64,000 bases of DNA from Prorocentrum cordatum (GCA_963575745.1 CAUYUJ010014195.1:1-64000), one strand, 5' to 3'. Counted from the stretch's first letter, positions 11,053 to 19,817 are shown. Program-made: numbers and translations. Notes: generated by a model not told the origin, from the sequence alone.

Positions 11053-11229
11053 TTACGACGAAGCCAGGACGAGGACCAGCATCGGGTGAGGATGAATCGA
11101 GAATCTCTAAGATCTGGCGGCTTTGGAAGACTTTTCGGGCGCCCCGGCCTTCTCAGAGCGTTCCGGAACGCTCTGAGAGCGTTCTGGAACGCTCTGGAAC
11201 GGATTTATCCTCGTCCTAGCCCTGCCCGA
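11053..11229 (+). mobile_element. Foldback element family G, diverged full-length copy
   Basis: It carries GAGCGTTCCGGAACGCTCTG in the middle and CGAGAATCTCTAAG in the 5' half, in the same order as the 173-bp copies. Both ends have drifted. Confidence 0.65.
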
Positions 11230-11447
11230 ATCCTACAGCATCCTGCACGCAAATCTGCTACGAGCGCGCTTCGAGGAGGCCCCACGAAGCATCCCCGAGG
11301 ACTCTGCCCCGCATCAGACTCGTCGTCGCCGCCGACGCCGCCGTCGTGGTCGTCACCCCTCTTCAAGGTCGGCGGCACTGGCCTTGATGCGAGGCGGGGA
11401 TTTATCCACGTCAACCGCCTGGAAACCGACGTCCTTGTGCCCTAGCG

Positions 11448-11508
11448 GGCGGTGATTATGGATACATTTCGGCCCCCGGGGGGGCCGAATATGTCCATAT
11501 CCACCGCC
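11448..11508. repeat. Near-perfect hairpin, ~29-bp arms
   Basis: The left arm begins GGCGGTGATTATGGATACAT and runs into TTCGGCCCCC; the right arm runs GGGGGCCGAATATGTCCAT to CCACCGCC. It could form a cruciform or an RNA stem. A weaker relative with TATGGATAAA...TTTATCCATA lies at 50,037-50,085. Confidence 0.75.
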
Positions 11509-11536
11509 TGCCGAGGCTTCGAAGCGTGATCTTAAG

Positions 11537-11703
11537 GCGGGCCTGCTATCGGGGGATTGTCGACGAAAAAATAAAAATACACCAAAAAGGTCAAACAATC
11601 CACAAAAAATAGTCCCCAGACTATTTTTGGATTTTTGTTTGACTATCTTGGGGGTATTTCTTATTTTTCGACGAAAATCCCCCTGTAGGGGGACAGGCCC
11701 GAC
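11537..11703. mobile_element. Foldback element family E, copy E1 (167 bp)
   Basis: The terminal inverted repeats start GGCGGGCCTG on the left and GTCGGGCCTG (reverse complement) on the right. Inner blocks GACGAAAA and TTTTTCGACGAAAATCCCCC mirror each other. A central ATAGTCCCCAGACTAT dyad is present. TTAAG directly flanks both ends, so the target duplication may be TTAA or TTAAG. It has no coding capacity. Confidence 0.75.
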
Positions 11704-11877
11704 TTAAGACTGATCCTCCAGGCGGTGGTCGTGTATACATTCCCGCCTCGGGCTCGAGGCCTTCCCAGCCTGATGGCCGGTCTGGAAGGGACGGTCGGGC
11801 CAACAGCGGCCCCCCCGCCCGACCCAGGGCCGCTCGAGAACGATGCCCGCACCCCTCCTGGGGTTGGGTCGGGCCTG

Positions 11878-12107
11878 TCCCCCTGGACAGGGGGATTTGG
11901 GACGAACAAAAAATCATTGTTTTGTGTTTTATATATAAGCATATATAAATATACATATACATATATGTATATATATGTGTATATATGTATATATATATAT
12001 AGAAAGCATGCCCCTAACATTGTCAAAAATGAGTGAATATAACACATCGTCCCCACACTGTTGCTTTACGATTTTGAGCAGTCCTCCCGCAAAGGGACAG
12101 GCCCGAC
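11878..12107. mobile_element. Foldback element family E, copy E2, with TA-rich centre
   Basis: It begins GTCGGGCCTGTCCCCC and ends GGGACAGGCCCGAC, the reverse complement. The centre (about 11,930-12,001) is a TATATA/TACATA low-complexity run not found in E1. No target duplication was seen. Confidence 0.7.
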
Positions 12108-12398
12108 CTGTGCGCCGAGGGCGGGTGCCGGGGAGAGGCAACGGGGGGCGCGCCTCGTGGTCCGAGGCGTGCGCGCGGACCACGAGGGGGCACCGGGCAC
12201 GCTGGACGGAGGGGGGGGGCCGTGAGCTCTGGGAGGCACAGTCGGGGCGCTGACCCTCGACTATTAGTCAGAGCCCTACACGTTGCTGGGCGAGGCGGGG
12301 CTCGCGGGCCCCCGTCGGCGACGAAGGGAGGACTCGGGGTCGGTGCCTCGCCTCCCGAGCCTACCCACTAGCTGTGACGGGTGCCGGCTCTCGGGTCA

Positions 12399-12578
12399 TG
12401 CCGTCGGGGCGTTGACCTTTGGAACCCTAGATAAGGAACGAGGCCCCTTTTTTCCATAAGTGAGCCTTCGCTTTCCGGTCGAAAGCACAAGGAAAGCCTG
12501 AGGCAAGCTGCGAGACACTTCAGGAACGCGGAGCCCCTCCCCAACGAAAAGGGTTCCTTCTTCAGGGCCCCGACTGTA
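12399..12578 (+). mobile_element. Tc1/mariner-like non-autonomous element family F, copy 1 (180 bp)
   Basis: The body GGGGCGTTGACC...GGAACCCTA and the end AACGAAAAGGGTTCCTTCTT then ACTGTA match copies at 18,876 and 56,805. The left end has drifted (TGCCGT for TACAGT). TA followed by CAGT ends are typical of Tc1/mariner-type elements. A minus-strand frame of about 60 codons is open across the element. Confidence 0.75.
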
Positions 12579-12608
12579 CGTCGTGTCCCCTCCCGAATCC
12601 TCACCTGA

Positions 12609-12818
12609 GGGGCAACGATAGGGGGGGATAGGCCTAGGGGGGGGGGCGTCGACCTGGGATCGGCGGTGCATCGCCGAGAGATCGGCGACAGGCCTCCGAT
12701 GGTGAGTCCGCACCTTCCTGGGCAGGTTGGGGCTATCGGGCCCCTATCGGCGATCAGTGGGCGACTGGGGGTCGATGCATCCCCCCCTATGCCTACCCCC
12801 CCCCCCTATCGTTGCCCC
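12609..12818. mobile_element. Foldback element with GGGGCAACGATAGG ends (210 bp)
   Basis: The left end GGGGCAACGATAGGGGGGG is the reverse complement of the right end CCCCCCCTATCGTTGCCCC. Inside, TAGGCCTAGGGG is mirrored by CCCCTATGCCTACCCC, and GTCGACC by GGTCGATGC. Only one copy was noticed. Confidence 0.6.
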
Positions 12819-12872
12819 CGATCACCCTTCTCCTGGATGCTCCCGAAGAGAAACACCCCCTTGGGAACCTCA

Positions 12873-12942
12873 CGATTCGCGTCGGCACCGCATGGACATG
12901 TCCAGGGGCATCCATGTCCCAAACGGCGCTGGCGCGAATCGC
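12873..12942. repeat. Imperfect hairpin with CGATTCGCG arms
   Basis: CGATTCGCGTCGGCACCG is opposed by CGGCGCTGGCGCGAATCG; the loop contains CATGGACATGTCCA. Confidence 0.55.
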
Positions 12943-13229
12943 GACATTGAGCCGGCCATTCAACCCCCTCCCCCTCCAGCAACAGCCGTTATTACAGTGA
13001 GATGAAACCAAACAGTGCCTCCATCCTGATCCGTTTACATGCTCGCTCTGGGGACTCTTGAGGCCACTCGCTAATCTCATGCGTCGATGCTGCGTCGAAC
13101 GTCCCTCGAATTGAAGAATCGAATTTGAATCGAACTTGAGTCAAGCTGGAGTCGAACAGATACGGTAGGTGGGCCCGAGAAAGGTAACCAAAACGAGCAT
13201 CTGAGTGAGATGCTCTTCGATAGAGGACT

Positions 13230-13440
13230 CGCAGATGGGGTCCGAGCAAATTTGGTCGGAGGATCGCGCCGCGCCGCATCCCCGATGTATCGCCAATGCT
13301 TTGGCGATGCGTCGGCGACGTGGGCGATGCATCGGCGAAGTTAGCGTTGATAATTTCTGGCTCCACATCTAGTCGCATCGCCGATGCATCAGCGATGCGG
13401 CGCGACCCTCTGACCCCATCTGCTCCGACCCCATCCGCAA
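13230..13440 (-). mobile_element. Foldback element family J, copy 1
   Basis: The left arm has AGATGGGGTCCGAGC then GGTCGGAGGATCGCGCCGC; the right arm has its inverted counterpart with GCGGCGCGACC and GACCCCATCTGCTCCGACCC. Inside are repeated GATGC/GCATC dyads. A copy in the other orientation lies at 61,030-61,218. The GC-rich frames through it are not treated as genes. Confidence 0.7.
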
Positions 13441-13748
13441 GGCCTAGATTCGATGCGGACGAGGGGAGCCCCCTCCCGCGCCAGGGGCTCCTGTTGGAGG
13501 AGGCCAGGGTTCTGAACTGGCCGGGGCCACAGAAAGAAAATCCGCCGACCCTGTCGGCGTGTGTGAGGGGCATCTCCGCTCGAGTCGTCGTCGCCGTCAT
13601 TCGTGAATCGTCGTCTCTGTCGTCTTCTTTCCTTGCGTTCTCCTTCCCCTGTGCCCGTCGCCGCTCCGCCTCCGTGCCTGGGCCCTCCTCCGCAAGCGCG
13701 CCAGCCAAAGCGAACTTGAGCAACGTCGTAGTAGACTCGAAGGGAAGC

Positions 13749-13973
13749 TCTTTCCCTTTGATGACTTCCCGCCAGGATGGGGGATGAACAGACCCCCCTT
13801 TTGTAAAACGTGGTTTAGTGAAAACGACCTGAGGCCCAAACCTGGCGGGCGCAAGCCTGGAAAATAACGGCCGCGGCGCCCTCTCGAGAACCGAAAACGG
13901 ACAATTCACTAATCGACGTGTCACTGTTGGGGGTTCTGTCCACCCCCGATCTTTCCCTTTGATGACTTCCCGC
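13749..13973. mobile_element. Foldback element family L, copy (13,778-13,948), flanked by a 24-bp direct repeat
   Basis: The ends GGGGGATGAACAGACCCCC and GGGGGTTCTGTCCACCCCC match the inverted ends of the copy at 14,108. TCTTTCCCTTTGATGACTTC plus CCGC occurs identically at 13,749-13,772 and 13,950-13,973. That is long for a target duplication and may instead be a local duplication. Confidence 0.65.
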
Positions 13974-14107
13974 AAGGAAAAAGAGGGTGCTCCTGGGTCC
14001 GGTCCCGGGGGCGGGGTCCCCGGGTGGAGTCCGGGGGGGGGGTCCGAGGGGGGGGGGCGTCCAGGCTCAGATGCAACTCCCCCCCGGGGCGTCCTGGCGC
14101 CCAGAAT

Positions 14108-14275
14108 CGGCGGTGGACAAACCTCCCTTTAGTAGACCTCCCCTCAGTGAAAACGGCCTGGGCCGAAACCGACGGACCTGGACCCGCAAGAATGACGGCC
14201 GCGACGCCCTCTCGCGAAACGAAAACGGCCCATTCCTGAATCGACGTGTCAGGGTAGGAGGTCTGTCCACCCCCG
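14108..14275 (+). mobile_element. Foldback element family L, best copy (168 bp)
   Basis: Left end CGGCGGTGGACAAACCTCC; reverse complement of the right end CGGGGGTGGACAGACCTCC. The body contains GACGGCCGCGACGCCCTC and AATCGACGTGTC, also present at 13.9 and 19.9 kb. No coding capacity. Confidence 0.75.
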
Positions 14276-14905
14276 ACAAAAGGCCCAAGACGAGCCATGA
14301 ATGCTCCAAAAGGTCTCCCAGACGGCCCAAGAGGGCTTCGAATCGCCGGACGCTCTGTCCAAGACGCCTTCACGGCCTCCAGACGGCCCACGAGTCCTGC
14401 AAGACGCTAAAAGAAGCCTCCAGGAGCACTCCCAAGAGGGCCCCCAAAAGGAAACTCGTAGATTTCCTATACGTGTTTGAAGCATTTCGGCGTTCTCGCC
14501 TCTTCCCCTTCCCGACGCTCCAAGGCGGCCCAAGAGGCCTCAGATCGCTCCAAGGCGGTCGAAGAGGCCTCCAGGAGAGATCCCACACGGCCCAAGAAAG
14601 AAACCACAAGACGGCCCAAGACGCCTCAAGACGGCCCAAGAGGCCCCCCGGACGGCTCCCAGAGCGTGCCCAGATGAGGGACCAGAACGGACATTTCGAG
14701 CCCTCGGCCCTAAGAGGCTCCCAGGAGGAACGAAGAGGCCCCCAAGAGGCCCCCAAGAGGCCTAAGAGACTCCCAAGACGCCCCCAGGAATTCCTAACAG
14801 GCCCCCAAGAGACCCCCACGAAACCCCCAAGAGGCTCCCAAGACGCGCCGAGAGCGCTTCGAAGACACCCCAAGACGCATTCTCTACCGAGGCCCCTACA
14901 TGGTC
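14276..14905 (+). repeat. Degenerate 11-bp minisatellite (family O), copy 2
   Basis: CCCCCAAGAGG-type words line up every 11 bases, clearest from 14,730 to 14,860. The 14,400-14,530 part matches the inverted core at 555-700, including CGACGCTCCAAGGCGG, so the two blocks derive from one longer sequence. Confidence 0.8.
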
Positions 14906-15265
14906 CTCCTGTTCCTCCTGCTCCTCCTCCTCCGCCTCCTTCTCCTCGTCGCGTCGTCGTCATCTTCAGGGTCGGCGGCACTGGCCGTAAGGCCTTATCA
15001 ATCGGTCAGGAGGGGGATGAAGCCAAATCCGCTCAGACTTGGTCCCCGGACCCCTCCCGGGGTCGACCTGGTGCCATTTCTGGCCCTGGATCCCGTTCTG
15101 ACGGTCCCAGGGCCCGACTCAAGCCCCGGAGGCTGAAAGAGGCCAACAAAACTTTCCCCAACCCGAGGCCGCGGACCTACCCGCCCTTCCTTCTGGCCAG
15201 AACCAGTGCTGGGCCACCGCAGCCACCCAATCGGCTCCAGGGCTCCTGGAAGATGACCTTCGGCT
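14906..15265 (+). repeat. Dispersed repeat family N, copy 1, with short CTC tract
   Basis: After a CTC/CCT run, about 15,005-15,260 aligns by eye with 33,797-34,000: shared blocks include GCCAAATCCG, TTTCTGACGG and CAGTGCTGGGCC (CCGTGCTGGGCC in the other). AGGGTCGGCGGCACTGGCC at 14,967 also recurs near 11,368. Confidence 0.6.
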
Positions 15266-15475
15266 CCAAGGCTCGTAGATTCGGGGCGAGAATGATATCA
15301 TGGTAAGATTGGCTCAAGGTGCGCTCCACATTTCCCAAAGTATCTGACGGTGCAGCTGGTGCGGAACACTAGGAACTAGGGGAACGCCTGGAAACCATGG
15401 AACTCATGGAAGGTAGCATCCTCATGACTCATGACCCTGGGCTCCTCTGATCGGGGGTGCGCAAACATGGATTAG

Positions 15476-15517
15476 CGATCCATGGATTTGGCGCGCGGCC
15501 GCCAAATCCATGGATCG
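15476..15517. repeat. Perfect palindrome, 17-bp arms, 8-bp loop
   Basis: CGATCCATGGATTTGGC, loop GCGCGGCC, then its exact reverse complement. Confidence 0.9.
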
Positions 15518-15562
15518 GGGAAATGTCCTCCCAAAAATGCGGCCGGTGCCGCCTCGCTCGGC

Positions 15563-15733
15563 TTGGCGGCGCGCACACGGGGGTGGGGGGAGGGGGGAGG
15601 GCTTCTTAGAAGCACCCCTGCTTCTTAGAAGACGCGGGCCTTATGTATAGATGTAAGGCCGGCGCCTTCTAAGAAGCAGCCTCCTTCTAAGAAGCCTTCC
15701 CCCCTCCCTCCACCCCCTTGCGCGCGCCGCCAA
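15563..15733. mobile_element. Long foldback element, ~80-bp arms, ~10-bp loop
   Basis: The left arm runs TTGGCGGCGCGCAC, a G-rich stretch, GGGCTTCTTAGAAG, then CTGCTTCTTAGAAG. The right arm mirrors it and ends GCGCGCGCCGCCAA. CTTCTTAGAAG is itself a short palindrome and occurs twice per arm. The loop is near 15,648-15,657. It could be a foldback transposon remnant; no second copy was noticed. Confidence 0.8.
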
Positions 15734-15783
15734 TCGGCGGCGGGAATCCGCGATTCCCCGTGGAAGCGGCACCCGTCGCTGAT

Positions 15784-17016
15784 ATCCACGCCCCCTTGAT
15801 CCAATTCTTGCGACCGCCTGATCTGAAGGGGCCCTGAGACACACAAATAAATACGCACAAATAATAAGAATCCCCATATTTTCCAATACCTATACGACCA
15901 CCCTTCGGGTGATAAGGAGGTTCGGGGGGGGGAGGGAACCAACGTCTCACTCGATCGGTCTCACCATCGATCTCAGTATCGATCTCACGATCGGTCTCGC
16001 TCGATCGATCTCACTCGATCGATCTAACAATCGATCTCACTCGATCTATCTCATTCGATCGATCTCACAATTGATCTGACAATCGATCACACAATCGATC
16101 ACACAATCGATCTCACATCTGGTCTCAATATCGATATCACTATCGTTATCGCAATCGCTCTCACAATCAACGTCATCATCTTCATCATCATCATCATCAC
16201 CACCATCATCATCATCAACATCATCAACATCAACATCATCAACAACATCGTCATCATCATAAGGGCATCGTCATCATCATCATCATAAACATCATCATCA
16301 ACGACAGCATCATCATCGGGACAACATCATCATCATCATCACCATCATCATCTCATCATCAACATCATCACCATCAGCATCATCATCATCACCATCATCG
16401 GGACACATTCATCGTCATCATCATCAGCAGCATCATCATAATCACCATCATAATCGGGACACCATCATGATCACCATCGTTCTCATCATCAACATCATCA
16501 TCAACATCGTCATCATCCTCGGACACCATCATCATCATGATCATCGCATCATCATCATCATCATCGACATCATCAACATCCACAATATCATCATCATTGA
16601 GGCACCATCATCATCATGAGCAACCTCATCATCAACATACTCATTATCATTATTATCATCATCGGGACACCATCAGCATCACGATCATCATCACCATCAT
16701 CATCATCATCATCCTCAGCATCATCATCAGGACACCATAATCACCATCAACATCATCATCATCCACATCATTATCGCCGGGACACCATTTCCATCAACAT
16801 CATCATCACCAACATCATCGGAATCATCATCATCATCATTATCATCATCATCATCATCATCATCATCGGGACACCATCATCGTCATCATCATCAACATAA
16901 TCATCATGAGCATCATCATCCTCATCATCGGGGCACTATCATCATCATCGACACCATCATCAACATCATCATCATCTTCATCGGGACACCATCATCATCA
17001 TCATCATCATCATCAA

Positions 17017-17065
<49 letters not shown>

Positions 17066-17540
17066 TCATCATCATCATCCTCGCGGGACACCGCGGGACA
17101 CCAGCGGGACACCGCGGGACACCGCGGGACACCGCGGGACACCGCGGGACACCGGCGAGACACCGCGGGCCCCCGGCCGCCCGGAAGGGAGTCATTTGGT
17201 CCGGCCGCGCCTCAGCCACACGGGACACCAGTGGGACACCGGCGGGACACCGCGGGCCCCCGGCCGCCCGGAAGAGTTATTTGGTCCGGCCGCGCCTCAG
17301 CCACAGGAGACTTTCTCTCGCCCGCCCACGCAGCTTCGCCTCGCCCGCACGGCACGCACGAACACGAAACCGAAATCGATTTCCCAGTAGGGGGGCTCTC
17401 CGTTCCACTTCGATCTCACCCCCCAACCCCTGATTTTCTGGGTTTTTGTCTTCCCCCCCACTTCCCATATCTTCCGACATTTTCTGGGGATCGACGATTC
17501 CTTGTGTCTGTGTTTTTTTCCCCTCCTGATGATCTGAGAT
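15784..17540 (-). repeat. Composite satellite, inverted copy (modules A, D, GATCGAT, ATC, GGGACACC, C, B)
   Basis: From left to right: a segment shared with 23.4 kb (15,784-15,826), module A (15,822-15,863), module D with a CACCC/GGGTG hairpin (15,892-15,922), a 12-bp GATCGAT-type satellite (15,950-16,165), a long (ATC)n expansion (16,165-17,088), a 10-bp GGGACACC repeat and two ~120-bp duplicated blocks (17,088-17,290), module C (17,290-17,425) and module B (17,437-17,540). Read on the minus strand, the order C, GGTGTCCC, GATCGAT, D equals that at 29.5-31.4 kb. Repetitive open frames are not genes. Confidence 0.8.
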
Positions 17541-17678
17541 CCGCGGCGGGCGTGGGGAGTCCCCCGCCGATGGTCCGTGCCTTCGGCGAGGCACCCCGGC
17601 GAATACGCGTAAGGCCCGCCCCTGGGCTGTCCGCCTCCGTCGCCGCCTCCGAGCCCCGGGGGAGAGGTCCAGACTCAT

Positions 17679-18448
17679 GTCGGGCGTGTCGCCCTATAGG
17701 GGGATGTTCGACGATTTTGTTGTTGTTATTTTTTTGTTTGCGTATTTCAATGTTATTATTATTATTATTAAGAATCATAATAACAATAATAACCCTTACA
17801 AATACACCAAAAAGGTAACAAAATGACCCCCAAAAAAGGGTCCCTGGACTATTTTCTGAGATTTCGTTGATTTTTTATACTTTTTTCATTTTTCGTCGAA
17901 AATCCCCCCGTAGGGGGAGATTTTCAACGAAAAATGAAAAACCCTTAAAGATACCCCCACAAGGCCGCAAAATGCCACCCAAAATAATCCCCAGACTTTT
18001 TTGGGATGATTTGTTTTACTACTTTTGGATTTTTTATTATGCGTCGTCGAAAATCCCCCCGTAGGGGGATTTTCGACGAAAAATTTGGAAAACAAGCCCT
18101 TGCAAATACCTCAAAAAAGGTTACCACATACCCCAAAAATCATCCCCGTTTTTTTTGTTTGACATCGTTTTCATTATTTTTGGTGTATTCTTTTATGTTT
18201 CGTCGAAAATCCCCCTGTAGGAGCCTGTTCTTTTTGAGACTCTGGCAAGTTTACTTGCATGGACGGGGGGGGGGGGGGGGGGGGCTGAGGGGGGGGGGGG
18301 GGGCGCGGAAATCACGCAAGTCGAAAGGCACTTGCACGCTAGTATTCGCTCGAAGAGGGCGATGGAGGGAGGGGGGGGGGGGGGAACGCCATGCAAGCAA
18401 ACTTGCCTGAATCCAAAAAAAACAGGCTCTAGGGGGACAGAGCCCGAC
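17679..18448. mobile_element. Concatenated foldback elements family E (E3), with family H inserted
   Basis: It starts GTCGGGCGTGTCGCCC and ends AGGGGGACAGAGCCCGAC. Between them are two fused junctions (about 17,895-17,932 and 18,045-18,090), each TCGTCGAAAATCCCCCCGTA on one side and its mirror on the other, as if three E units shared ends. The last terminus is split at 18,220 by family H. Confidence 0.75.
18221..18429 (+). mobile_element. Foldback element family H, copy 1, nested in E3
   Basis: Ends GAGCCTGTTCTTTTTGAGAC and, in reverse complement, GAGCCTGTTTTTTTTGGATT, each followed by GGCAAGTTT and CTTGCATGG. G-runs of more than 10 lie inside both arms. The host E terminus CCCCCTGTAGGGGGACAG is cut at TA or TAG, which is repeated on both sides. 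A second copy lies at 60,239-60,448. Confidence 0.8.
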
Positions 18449-18575
18449 GGAAGTCCAGACCTCCGGGGGCCCACGCCGCGCACGAGGCGCGACGTCCGGA
18501 GGCCCTAGGGGCCCGCAAGGGGTGCGCGGCCCCTCTGCCTGCCCTCCGCCGCGGGCGTGGGCAGAGAGGGCCTCC

Positions 18576-18748
18576 TAAAACGACGGGAAGATCGGGACAA
18601 AACCGGGTCGGGAGAACTCGGAATCTCTGAGAATCGGCGGGTTTGGAGGATGTATTGGGCGCCGCGGCGGCTCCAGAGCGTTCCGGAACGCTCTGAGAGC
18701 GCTCCGGAACGCTCTGGAGCGATTTATCCTGATCCTAGCCCTGTTTTA
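18576..18748 (+). mobile_element. Foldback element family G, 173-bp copy
   Basis: Begins TAAAAC and ends GTTTTA. The inner ends GATCGGGACAAAACC and GATTTATCCTGATCC are related in inverted orientation. The centre is two AGAGCG..CCGGAACGCTCT palindromes (one mismatch). TA at both ends fits a TA target duplication. Confidence 0.85.
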
Positions 18749-18754
18749 TGCTAG

Positions 18755-19090
18755 GTCGGGCCTGTCCCCCTATAGAAAATGGGATTTCCGACGAAAAACT
18801 AAACACATACCCCGAGTAAGTGTTCCACAGTGGGCAAAAGGTGCTCCAAAAATAGTCCCCAGACTATGGTTTTACTACAGTTGGGGCGTTGACCCAAGGA
18901 ACCCTAAAGAAGAAACGAGGCCCCGTTTCCCCAGAAGTTACTCCGACCCTCCATGGAAAATCACGGCAAAACCCAAGGAGCACTGTAAAACAACTAAGGA
19001 ACACGGAGCCCCTCCCAAACGAAAAGGGTTCCTTCTTCAACGCCCCCACTGTATTTTTGCATATTCCTCCTGTACAGGGACGGGCGCGAC
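18755..19090. mobile_element. Foldback element family E, copy E4, split by a family F element
   Basis: Left end GTCGGGCCTGTCCCCCTATA; right end TGTACAGGGACGGGCGCGAC. The inner AATAGTCCCCAGACTAT block matches E1. Family F (18,876-19,053) interrupts it. Confidence 0.7.
18876..19053 (+). mobile_element. Tc1/mariner-like element family F, copy 2 (178 bp)
   Basis: Begins TACAGTTGGGGCGTTGA and ends TCAACGCCCCCACTGTA, a clean inverted pair of the TA-CAGT type. The inner ends AAGGAACCCT and AGGGTTCCTT extend it. No transposase is encoded. Confidence 0.85.
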
Positions 19091-19099
19091 TTATATGCT

Positions 19100-19171
19100 C
19101 CTGGAGGATCACCTTCGTGCCGTCGGGCAGGCGGCCGCCGCTCTCGGGGAGCAGGTGGACCACGGTCAGCT
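19100..19171 (-). CDS. Candidate short exon, product unrecognised
   Basis: On the minus strand 24 codons read with almost only G/C in third positions and contain LLPESGGRLPDGTKVILQEH. A CAG acceptor could precede it at about 19,174-19,172. The downstream border is unclear because the E4 element ends at 19,090. It may be a stranded exon fragment. Confidence 0.35.
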
Positions 19172-19210
19172 CTGCCTCCGGTCTCTCCCTCTCTCTCTCT
19201 CTATCTCTCT

Positions 19211-19545
19211 CTAGGGGGCCCACAAAGGACGTACCCGCCCAGCTATGTATGGTAGGTTCGTGTCGTGCCACCCCTGGCGTTGGTTTCTGACACCGCGCTG
19301 GATCGTTCAACCTTGAACGATCGGCCGTTTCCGCAACGTGCAATCGTTCAACATCGACCGATTTTGGGCACCGCCGGCGTTCAACATTGAACGCCGGCGG
19401 CGGGGTCGCCGCTGGTCGACACGACACGAACCTACCGTACATGAACACGGCCCCTCGATCTGCGAGACCGGCCGCGTGATACGAGCTTTCAGGCAATGCG
19501 TACTCTCGAAACCAGCGTGGATTCATGTACGTGTACGTCCTTCTC
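19211..19545 (+). repeat. Dispersed repeat family M, copy 1, interrupted by a foldback element
   Basis: CTAGGGGGCCCACAAAGGAC to CAGCTATGTA (19,211-19,249) and ACATGAACACGGCCCC to GTACGTGTACGTCCTTCT (19,438-19,535) match the uninterrupted copy at 34,067-34,210. CT microsatellites lie on both sides (19,185-19,213; 19,543-19,562). Confidence 0.75.
19251..19436. mobile_element. Foldback insertion with GGTAGGTTCGTGTCGTG ends (186 bp)
   Basis: The ends are GGTAGGTTCGTGTCGTG and its exact reverse complement. GTA is duplicated at the insertion point compared with the empty site in family M copy 2 (near 34,107). Inside are hairpins around GTTCAA and TTGAAC: GATCGTTCAA/TTGAACGATC near 19,302 and CGCCGGCGTTCAA/TTGAACGCCGGCG near 19,372. 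Confidence 0.85.
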
Positions 19546-19817
19546 TCTCTCTCTCTCTCTCTGCGCGCGCGAGAGCCCCATGGTCGGTCTCCGCCGCGGA
19601 CGGAGGGGCCGAGGCCCGGCGAGGCGAGCGAGCAGTCACGCTTACAGGGCAGTTTTTAATACATAGGATGTTTTAAAATATAAGATTTTGAATACAGGAT
19701 TATTTTATGAATAAATTGATGCATGAACTCATCGTTGTTGTTAATACCAAATCCCTGCATGTTCAATACATGATCCGCACGCGGAGCACGTATCCAAAAA
19801 GGCACTACCCTAAGGAG
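19546..19817. other. No feature recognised
   Basis: A/T-richer DNA after a CT tract; no repeat family or reading frame could be supported. Confidence 0.5.

Noticed and set aside
12992-13975. 327-codon minus-strand open frame
   Set aside because: It runs through foldback families J and L, which recur elsewhere without the frame being kept.
13987-15306. 439-codon + strand open frame
   Set aside because: It spans family L, the 11-bp repeat and family N; the Pro/Arg/Lys content follows the repeat words.
15314-15324. TTGGCTCAAG followed by GT, like the 3' end of the dinoflagellate spliced leader
   Set aside because: Only about ten bases match and the upstream leader bases differ, so chance is likely in 64 kb on two strands.
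16160-17090. CRISPR-like look of spaced GGGACACC words
   Set aside because: Spacers are ATC microsatellite of irregular length, not unique sequence, and no cas-like gene is present; the genome appears eukaryotic.
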